Below are positions 56,601 through 64,000 of a stretch of DNA of 64,000 bases, in pieces. The stretch covers positions 209,778-273,777 of the forward strand of contig NMRA01000173.1 in NCBI GenBank assembly GCA_002633005.1. The letters are read 5' to 3'. The notes below the pieces were generated by a model. It had not been told where the DNA came from, made no database searches, and saw nothing but the letters and a program-made list of their open reading frames with translations. The stretch comes from Phoronis australis. Its lineage: Eukaryota > Phoronida > Phoronidae. The number at the start of each line of letters is the position of its first letter. The stretch's first letter is position 1. Made by a program: the position numbers and the translations under genes.

Positions 56601-59600
56601 AGTAATGGAGTATGGCGTGTGAACAGTGAGAAATATCAAGAAAAAAAACATTTAAATTATTACGCATTTGATATGAAATATATTGAAATATTTTGTCGCA
56701 ATCCTTACTCTTGAAGTGAACACATTACCACACCTCAGTTGGCACAAGAGCGCCTATGTATATATGAACATCTGTAGACAGCACACGGGTCTCAGTAAAC
56801 CTGTTTGATGAAAGGTATCTGATAGTCACAATCTGTCTTCTGAAACTTTTGAGCCAATGAAAGCTCTTGAAGCCTATATTTTCTAGTGAAACTTCACAGT
56901 CAGTGAGGGCCCTGAACAAATACTTATAATATTACATTGTATTCGTTTGTGCAGGTTTTATGTTCTGGTAACCTATTTGATGAATGCCTCGCCTACCAAC
57001 ACTGATAGGAAAACTTAATTTACTAATTGACTACATAACCACTTTCATGGAGGTTTTGACGATATTTTATTTAAAATGCATAAATGTATTTATAATAGCA
57101 TAACAGTTTATGCACATTGACAATATTAACATTTAGGAACGTTTGTATCTCTACTGTATGCTTTAGACACAAAATAGCCTCCAGTAGTGGAGAATGGCTG
57201 TTTAGCCTATTTTGTCAAGTAAGCTTAGCTACCCATGTATTGATTTTTAGTCAAAAGTCAAATGACCATGAACTCCTTAAGAAACATAGCCCTTAGGTTA
57301 ACCTCTGGTGAGGGTCAAACTAATGTGACAGTGTCAGATACTGAATATTCATGCCATAAGCAAGAGTATGGATGGATTATTTTTTATGCACATACATAGT
57401 TGTATTTATTTCAAATGTTAACATCTCTGCTTCTTGTTGCAGATTGTTCTCTCGTACTGCCTAAACAGCATTACAGCATTTGCCAATGCCCATCTAACAC
57501 TGTCTGGCAAGAATAAGTTGGCTATCTTGGCATCTATTGTTAATGAGAGGTAACTGTATACTTGAAAGTTTTCTACTTATTAAGTTGTTGCTTATATTGT
57601 CATATGATACTGAGGCAGTTGGGTCATGCTTTCAAAAATATATAAGTTTTGTTTCATGTAACTGGCCTCATTACAAATATGTCATACATAAAGAATATCT
57701 AAGTAGTATGTTGAGTGACCTAGTAAGAATCCCAGATTGCTTCGAAGTTGCCTCACACACATGCCTTCAAAATACTACATAAAGTAAACAGATGAAAGTT
57801 GGAATGGTTCTGCAAAAATCGGAAGGACTGTTCCGAGTCATGCACAGGTAATATGTGTTGATCATATGTTTCTGCCTCAGGAGGTGATCCTGCTCAGGAT
57901 ATTGGGCCTGAGATGGGAAAATTAGCCGTTACCAAGCCTCCGAGACACTCTAATTTTCTGTTTGGCTAAAAAACATTGTGTGGGTGATTTTCAGTTCTCC
58001 TGCTGACTCTTGCCAATTTTTCACTATAGATATTTAATTTCTGGCTCTTGTCAACTATTTGTGCCAGGAGTTTTGTATCCTGCACCTGTACGCAGTTTCC
58101 CTATTTTGGCAACCCCTGCTCCTGTTGGTGACCTGGGAATTTGTACATGTAAATCTGAATATAGATGACACTGGAGAAGAAAGTGTATTTCTGATTCCAT
58201 CTTTGCACTATTACAGCAGGGTTATACCCTTTCTATCACTATCAAGACCACTCAACCTTCCCTTAACTATAAATTAAGAATGCGCCAAACATCTTGAAGG
58301 CTACTCTATGCGAATTATTATCTAAATATGTTATGTATTCTTCAGTAACAAAATTTCTCTAATCCTGCCTGTCAAGATCTCATCATCCTTGACAATACCC
58401 TGTATGATCTGGGACAGCCCTATTGGAAATGATATAATCTCCTAAGACTTATTGTAAGAATTACTTAATTATGTGTATCTATTAAATTGAACCTTGTTGT
58501 TTCCTTAAACAGACATCATGCGAGGTACTTTAATAAAGGGACAAAAGAAATTTGCCTAAAAGATTACTTTTTTGCTCTAGAATTAATGAATTTTCGTTTT
58601 TCAAAATTTCCATCATTTCTTGTTTGCAGAAAATTGGAACAATTTTAAGATGGCATCTTATTAATATCATGTTGAACTTTCTATTTCAGTCATTTTTTGT
58701 ATCCCAAACCATTAGGAAACGGAGTTATACAAAATGGAGAGGCTGCCCCAAAGAATGGGCCACCTCTTCGCGATGGCCGCTATGAAGTGTTTTCTGAAGT
58801 TGACTCTACCATTGTCAGTGAATGCAAAGAACTCATAACCAAAAATACACAGACTGAACTGCACAGCGATTGTTTGCTAGCTGGTGCTATGGCGATGGCC
58901 CTGTGTTGTATCCTTTGTTCACCTTCACTTGCTGTTTGTCGACTTTCACTTTTCCACTATATCTATTCTAACACATTGAACCTCCAGTAATTTACATTTG
59001 TACAGTGAAACGTTAGTTATTTAATTATTTTTTTGTCAAATTGCCTAATGTCTGAGATTTTAGATGGTATTATTACTATTATTATTATTTTAGTTATAAA
59101 TGTTGCAGTGTTTATGGTGAATGTGTTGCTATGGGGCTGAAAACTGATGACAGCGAGTTTCAGACCAATCCGACTACTGCTGTGCCTCCTAGTGGCAATT
59201 TCATATTTCCGTTTGCCTGTGCATCTTCAGAAATCTTTGTATTTTTGTGAAATTTTTCAAAGAGGTTTCTATTAAGGAGACAACCGTGCCTTTTTGTTTT
59301 GCGTCCGCAATGCGAACGGATTTGATGTATTCTGAGGTGTTGAATAATGTAATTTGCATGCTGTTTTTCTCATTCGTTATTGGCAATCAGTGATTGGTCA
59401 GTTGAAATTATTCTGTAAATGACTGGCCAATGAGGTATGCTTAGCATTGTAGGATATCATCTGCTTTACGAAAGCATGTCAATAGTGCATAATTTCACAG
59501 GTGGGAATTAGACTTTATTTTGAAAGCGGAAAAAGGAACTTGCTATGAGTAATGTGCTTTTCGTGTAGACTTCAGCACTGGTGTGTACAACATCAGCATG

Positions 59601-62600
59601 AATCAAAGATTTGTTGAAGATTGAATATGACTCATTGGACGGTGAGGAGACGATCATTGTCATCAGTTCTCCACTTGTGCTGACTACAATTAGTGGAGCA
59701 TGATTTTAAACCTTTAGTTAAAATTTAAACTTTCAAAAAATACTGGTAATACAAGTTTTCATTAGCAAAATACGAATTTTTAGCATGAAGATTTAAAGCT
59801 TATATCCCTAGTGGGTTGGCATCTTGGTTACTGGCAACTTTTTGTGAAAGCACTATAATATGGGTAGTTCTTTATCATTGTTCTCAAATTAGATTTACCA
59901 TAGCTAGTTTGATGTGCTATGATGTCACACCTAGTTTGATGTGCTATGATGTCATAGCTAGTTTGATGTGCTATGATGTCACACCTAGTTTGATGTGCTA
60001 TGATGTCACAGCTAGTTTGATGTGCTATGATGTCACAGCTAGTTTGATATTTTATTATGTCATAGGTAGTTAGATGTGCTATGATGTCATGCCTAGTTTG
60101 ATGTGCTATGATGCCATACCTAGTTTGATGTGCTATGATGTTATAGCTAGTTGGATGTGCTATGATGTCACATCTAGTTTGATGTGCTATGATGCCATAC
60201 CTAGTTTGATGTGCTATGATGTCACATCTAGTTTGATGTGCTATGATTTCACAGCCAAAGTTATACCTAACCATAACCAAGTGACTCAGACATTCATCGT
60301 CTAGAAAAGGAGTGTGCAGTGGGCGAAAAGATGTCATCAAGAATTTTGGTAATTTTTTGAAGAAATTTTGGTAAATGGTTATTTCATTCAATTTTTTGTA
60401 TAATTGTAAATTGAACATGCAAGTTCGAAATTAACATTTTGAAGTTGAACACTTTTGTATTTTTCCTTAATTTATTACAACTTTTTATATTCATTAGAAC
60501 TTAAAACCACTCATCAAAAACATGATTACTAACTGTAAAAACTCTTCAGTGTGAGACACAATATGGCACAGGTGAAACTTCATTTTGTCAAATTTCTCAA
60601 TTTAAGAAATTTACTTTATTTTGTCCATGGCTTGTATGGCAAAGCTATTACCAAACAACATTTGGTAAAATTTTAAGCACTTGCAAAAATATGGCAATTT
60701 TAACAATTATTTTTGACGCAAATCGAGGAATTTTTACCCTAAAACCCCTAAATTTTTCAAATATTCCCATGCTGTACACATTATCCCTGTACAAATCATT
60801 GGCACAGAAAGAAGAGGTAGATGAAGCTATCAATTTTAAGTGTGCAGGCTACTTGGCTCACCCTTTTAAAATTGAGCTAATTTTCAATTACTGCTTGTCA
60901 ATTTTTTACAAAAGCTGTCAATTTGCCATTTCAAAGGAAATTTTGAATCCAGTTTGTCATGAAAAAATAAATGCTAGCAGTATCTACAATTATGATCATG
61001 ATTGAAAGATTTTGTTAACTGAATAAATTCAAGGTTTGAGTCTTTATTAAGGGATATGATCAAGATGGAAAAATATTAGCTTCCAAACAATTGATGAAGT
61101 CTGCAATCTCTAAAACTATGAATGCTAAACCTGCATTGAGATTTCAGAGGCCTGTATCTTTTTTAAGAGAAATTATGGGATTTTTGGACGTTCTTGCAAA
61201 CATTAGGACGTAATACAATGTGTCAGACGGTGAATATTTTGTGGAAATACAAGTAACTTGTGGATTCTCGATACCAGAAGTTAATGTCACAATCATTTTC
61301 ACTCATCTTAAATGGGTCTGCCAGTTGTGAAATCTTTGTTTTTTGTTGCCTATTTAAAAAGTTGATGTTTTTTATTCAGAAGCTTTGTGGTCGACTTCTA
61401 TGGACTATCGGACTTCTTACTTGCCATGATACTCAGGTGAACTACTCGTCAATGACTTTAATTGGCATTCCTAATTGGTCTAAAAAATCTGAACCTTGAT
61501 GCATGTGTTGCTGACAGTGTTGAGAGACACCAACTGCATAATTTGCCCGAGTTTGTCACAGAGTTTCGTCCAATTCTGGCTGATCGTTGTGTTCATCATA
61601 TACTTGGTGACACAGACTATTGTAAACGTTACAGTCTTTGGCTGCTTAACATTCATTCAATGGGGAAAGCATGTCATCAGTTGCTGAGGAAAAAATGCTA
61701 TACTATTGAGGGCAGGACTTTTGAAACTGTATTCCTAGTAAAGGTGTAATTTATAAGTGTTCCTGCGGAGAAGTTTTGTGACGAGCATTTCCAGCCCTCG
61801 AAGCTTACCAGCTTCCGTGTCTGCTTTTTGATCTCGAGAGTATATGACTTAATTGTGCACCGATTATAAACTAAGACACGTGATAACGAATGAATTCTAG
61901 CAACAACTATGAAAAAATCGTACAGTAGTTCCTTGAAATTGTCCAGAACACTTCACAGGCAAGAACCAACAAACAGCTCGTGTATGTGCACATACAAACA
62001 GTTTTCCATAAGCAGATGGCGTAAAGAATGTAAATTATTGTGACATCAACTTCTGGTTTTGAGAATGCTTGATATTCAAGTAACTGTATGTTTTATTTTA
62101 CAAAAATGGAGTCCGTAGCTTTAACATTTGGACAAATGTTGAAAAATGCTGGACTTTCCTGTTAAATTGCTCTGTGTTTGGCTTCAGTTAAATGATTTTG
62201 GTGATTGTCATTTCTTTAGGTTGTGCGTGGGTCAGAGGATAACCCTTCGCAATACATGAACTTCATGAATGTTGTGTTCACGGCTCAGAAGCAGAATGTT
62301 GTACTGGATGCCTGTGTCCTTGACAACACGTCTGGCCTGCTGCAACAGGCCTGTGACATCACTGGCGGGATCTACCTTAAAGTTCCACAACTGGACGGGC
62401 TTCTGCAATATCTTCTGGTCAGTGTTGACCATTTCAACAGGTTTACCCAGTTAGATTTTTTTAACTGTTCAGACCAATTTATAAATCAAGAAAAACATTA
62501 ATACAACTTTTGATTGGAAATCAAACATGAAAATATGAAGAAAACTGTTCTCCAAAATTGCAACATTGTTTTGTTCTTGGTATAGAGTAACATCATTGAA

Positions 62601-63303
62601 TTTAAACCCTGAAATTATTTGGTACATAATTTAGAAATTGCATTCCAAGGATTGGAGTCTTGTGCAGGCAAGTTCAAACCCAGTTTTCTTCAAACTTTGT
62701 AACCTTGTGCAAACTTAACAATAATTGCTGAAAAAAGTATATTTGTGTTATTATTTTACTTCTTGAGCAATAATCTGTATCTGATTTTTATATGAAAACA
62801 GAAACTAAATTTGGATGAAAATTTGGAAAACATTGATTTTGAAATTATCCTAGAACTAAAGTGTTGAGGATTTGACGTGGTAACGTGGTACTAATCAAGA
62901 CCTTTTGTTGTGTTTGTAAAGTGGGTATTTATTTTGTTTGTACAGTGTGGGTATTTCTTGCTTTTACAGTGGGTATTTCTTGTTTGTACAGTGGGTATTT
63001 CTTGTTTGTAAAGTGGGTATTTCTTGTTTGTACTGTGGGTATTTCTTGTTTGCACAGTGGGTATTTCTTGTTTGCACAATGGGTATTTCTTGTTTGTACA
63101 GTGGGTATTTCTAATTTGTACAGTGGGTATTTCTTGTTTGTATAGTGGGTATTTCTTGTTTGTACAGTGGGTATTTCTTCCTGATCCTGTAATCAGAGAC
63201 CAACTGAGTCTGCCTCCCAAGTCTCAAGTAGACTACAGGGCGGCATGCTTCTGCCACAGAAATCTCATTGACGTAGGCTATGTGTGCTCCGTCTGTCTTT
63301 CAA
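53650..63303 (+). CDS. GTF2H3: GTF2H3 (TFIIH p34), seven 5' exons, 3' end off window
   Basis: This is a subunit of the TFIIH core (p34/Tfb4), which acts in RNA polymerase II promoter opening and nucleotide excision repair in the nucleus. The exons are 53650-53659, 53752-53843, 57443-57549, 58690-58907, 60290-60348, 62220-62417 and 63168-63303. All junctions are GT-AG with matching phases. They give 273 residues plus one base; human p34 has 308 aa, so about 35 residues remain to the right. The vWA-like fold shows [39 protein letters not shown] and [15 protein letters not shown]. The start of the C4 zinc finger is [19 protein letters not shown]. The start MADEDVSSLL aligns with human DEDELNLL. 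Confidence 0.95.
53752..53843 (+). CDS. GTF2H3: GTF2H3 exon 2
   Basis: The acceptor ACATTTTCAG ends at 53751 and the donor GTAAGTC starts at 53844. It encodes [18 protein letters not shown], then [10 protein letters not shown]. The VVDxNPxWWG motif is the p34 signature. Confidence 0.95.
53964..54095 (-). mobile_element. tRNA-derived SINE-like repeat, copy 1
   Basis: On the - strand, TGGTTGACTGGTTGAGGACG resembles an A box region and GGTTCGAAACT (53994-53984) fits the B box GGTTCGANNCC. About 75% similar to the copy at 55413-55540. No poly-A tail or target duplication was seen. Confidence 0.5.
54095..54235 (+). repeat. Direct duplication, about 72 bp unit, two copies
   Basis: GCGCGTGTAAGCGCAGAGTA plus TTGTTGTTCGTGGGTTTTCT plus TCAATTTTATT occurs twice. 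The unit begins with a small GCGC hairpin (TGCGCGTGTAAGCGCA). Confidence 0.8.
55222..55292 (+). repeat. Direct duplication, about 34 bp unit, two copies
   Basis: GACACAATACTCTGGAGAGA plus GTGTGGTCACTT occurs twice in a row. Confidence 0.88.
55413..55540 (-). mobile_element. tRNA-derived SINE-like repeat, copy 2
   Basis: Same orientation as copy 1. The B box is GATTCGAAACT on the - strand near 55443-55433, and an A-box-like CAACTGGTTAGGATGCC is present. The pair could alternatively be short direct terminal repeats of a 1.5 kb element. Confidence 0.45.
57443..57549 (+). CDS. GTF2H3: GTF2H3 exon 3
   Basis: The acceptor TTCTTGTTGCAG ends at 57442. It encodes [18 protein letters not shown], then [15 protein letters not shown], and leaves two bases of serine. 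NKLAVIAS is the vertebrate equivalent. Confidence 0.94.
58690..58907 (+). CDS. GTF2H3: GTF2H3 exon 4
   Basis: The acceptor TCTATTTCAG ends at 58689 and the donor GTATCC starts at 58908. It encodes [19 protein letters not shown], then [15 protein letters not shown] and [11 protein letters not shown]. It leaves one base of tyrosine. Confidence 0.94.
59900..60253 (+). repeat. Minisatellite, 27 bp unit, about 13 copies, abutting exon 5
   Basis: The unit is CTAGTTTGATGTGCTATGAT plus GTCACAC, with CAG variants that give several AG dinucleotides just upstream of the real acceptor at 60289. Open frames through it on both strands are by-products. Confidence 0.94.
60290..60348 (+). CDS. GTF2H3: GTF2H3 exon 5 (59 nt)
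   Basis: The acceptor AAGTGACTCAG ends at 60289 and the donor GTAATTTT starts at 60349. It completes tyrosine and encodes [19 protein letters not shown], matching human IHRMNKEVK...MKSRIL. The acceptor has a poor pyrimidine tract and lies about 35 bp after a 27 bp minisatellite. Found by peptide match, not by frame length. Confidence 0.88.
60349..62219. other. GTF2H3 intron 5
   Basis: Two modest frames occur on the + strand, 60691-61005 (104 aa) and 61462-61749 (95 aa). I recognise neither. The second has a non-repetitive, gene-like composition (for example [14 protein letters not shown] and [14 protein letters not shown]) and may be a decayed transposon or gene fragment. Confidence 0.4.
62220..62417 (+). 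CDS. GTF2H3: GTF2H3 exon 6
   Basis: The acceptor TTTCTTTAG ends at 62219 and the donor GTCAGTG starts at 62418. It encodes 66 residues including [40 protein letters not shown] and [16 protein letters not shown]. Phase 0 at both ends. Confidence 0.96.
62922..63167 (+). repeat. Splice-acceptor minisatellite, 22 bp unit, about 11 copies before exon 7
   Basis: The unit is TGGGTATTTCTTGTTTGTACAG. Copies start at 62922, 62948, 62970, 62992, 63014, 63036, 63058, 63080, 63102, 63124 and 63146; the twelfth is the exon start itself at 63168. Most copies end in CAG, AAG or TAG before TGGGTA, so each reproduces the exon 7 acceptor and the first codons (W V F L). Those at 63036 and 63080 have lost the AG. 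Confidence 0.95.
63168..63303 (+). CDS. GTF2H3: GTF2H3 exon 7, start of C4 zinc finger
   Basis: The acceptor TTTGTACAG ends at 63167 and the donor GTAAGT starts at 63304. It encodes [20 protein letters not shown], then [20 protein letters not shown] and SVCLS. The remaining zinc ligands lie in the unseen last exon. Its acceptor and first 12 bases are the template of the adjoining minisatellite. Confidence 0.95.
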
Positions 63304-64000
63304 GTAAGTATCCAGTAACAGCTTTGTCATAAGTTTCGCTGTATCAGTATGTATACACTCCATACGAGGTCATTCACTGCATGTATACACTTCATATGAG
63401 GTCATTAGGTTACCGATTCTCTCTAAATCAGGGGGTGGCACCGTTTTGGTATCAGTGCCATATGTCTCACAGGTTTGGAAAAAAATCAGCATTTGGGAAT
63501 GACATTTAAAGATACCATGTCCTTTGTTTGTGTCTATTTAGAGCACATGCTAATAATGGTTTTTGGACATATAACTACTACAAAAACCAGTAAATGTTCT
63601 TTAACAAACTTTCTCTGTGTATAATGCCACATGGTCTTTGCCACAAGTTTGTTTAAAATGGGCTTTCATGAATTCAAATGCATTGTTTCTTATTTGTTCA
63701 GTAAAGTTGTTGCCTCAGGCCTTGGGCTCTAATATGGATCTCACGGCAATGAAACCCTCACAATGATGCTTTACAAGAAAGAAAAGGAATCTACCTAATT
63801 ACCAACGTGTTCTATGAATAGGCAACTTATGGCAATGTTTGTTGTGAATTCCCAAATTCTTGAAGGACATTATCTGCATTCTAAATTCTAACATGTGACC
63901 ATAAGCCTTAGAAAGTTTAAGGTGGGATGTATGCGGCCCATGGCCATAAGTTGCCAACGCCTGATGTAAATTGTTGAAAATGTAACCAGTGAGACTGTGT
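63304..64000. other. GTF2H3 intron 7, right edge
   Basis: A two-copy ATGAGGTCATT-containing repeat lies near 63361-63400. The final exon, expected to begin by completing isoleucine and to continue the zinc finger, was not found before the window ends. Confidence 0.55.

Larger units (their letters stand above)
53844..57442. other. GTF2H3 intron 2
   Basis: It contains two tRNA-like SINE copies, a 72 bp duplication and a 32 bp duplication, listed separately. A GTGAAGCTGTCATCATCAGA block at about 56325 resembles a decayed retroelement end. The rest is unremarkable. Confidence 0.6.
57550..60289. other. GTF2H3 introns 3 and 4
   Basis: Intron 3 is 57550-58689 with nothing recognised. Intron 4 is 58908-60289; it holds a solo copy of the CTCF-like repeat (GTGCCTCCTAGTGG at 59182-59195) and the 27 bp minisatellite. 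Confidence 0.6.

Noticed and set aside
59828-60418. 196-residue - strand frame with DIIAHQTR repeats
   Set aside because: It is the translation of the 27 bp minisatellite, antisense to GTF2H3 exon 5, which is supported by homology.

Overview
The window is eukaryotic DNA from an animal nuclear genome. Genes are split by GT-AG introns, intergenic space is AT-rich, and minisatellites and small DNA transposons are dense. No prokaryotic operon, CRISPR array or virus was seen. The proteins and exon layout point to an invertebrate bilaterian. Two things make a cephalochordate (amphioxus) my best guess: the very high minisatellite load, and one minisatellite whose unit is itself a splice acceptor plus the start of an exon. 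The species is inference.

Three conserved genes are supported. (1) The 3' part of PPTC7, a mitochondrial PP2C-type phosphatase, is on the + strand: four exons from 996 to the stop at 5801, with earlier exons off the left edge. (2) A complete TRAF4 orthologue is on the - strand from 50019 down to 13564. It has eight coding exons and a predicted 466 residues with RING, TRAF zinc fingers, a short coiled coil and TRAF-C/MATH. It contains two huge introns of about 14.4 and 17.6 kb. (3) The 5' seven exons of GTF2H3, the p34 subunit of TFIIH, are on the + strand from 53650 to 63303; the last exon is off the right edge. PPTC7 and TRAF4 converge tail to tail. TRAF4 and GTF2H3 diverge head to head across about 3.6 kb, roughly half of which is a transposon. 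The three genes do not form a pathway.

The rest is repeat-rich intron and intergenic DNA. It holds more than 20 minisatellites with 12-57 bp units and an array of about 149 bp units, each carrying a CTCF-like CCACTAGGKGGC core, present in opposite orientations at 3.7-4.9 kb and 25.8-27.2 kb. Several transposon insertions have readable target-site duplications: TA (29168-30069 and 24125-24271), TTA (9577-10070), and 5 bp (20512-20683 and 51341-53077). There is also a palindromic Penelope-like retroelement insertion at 19179-19869 with a GIY-YIG-type tail, a hammerhead-ribozyme-like motif in each arm and a 14 bp target duplication.

The most interesting signals are the splice-acceptor minisatellite in GTF2H3, the Penelope-like palindrome with its ribozyme candidate, the CTCF-like array, and an apparent capture of both alleles of a transposon insertion around the N at 24124.
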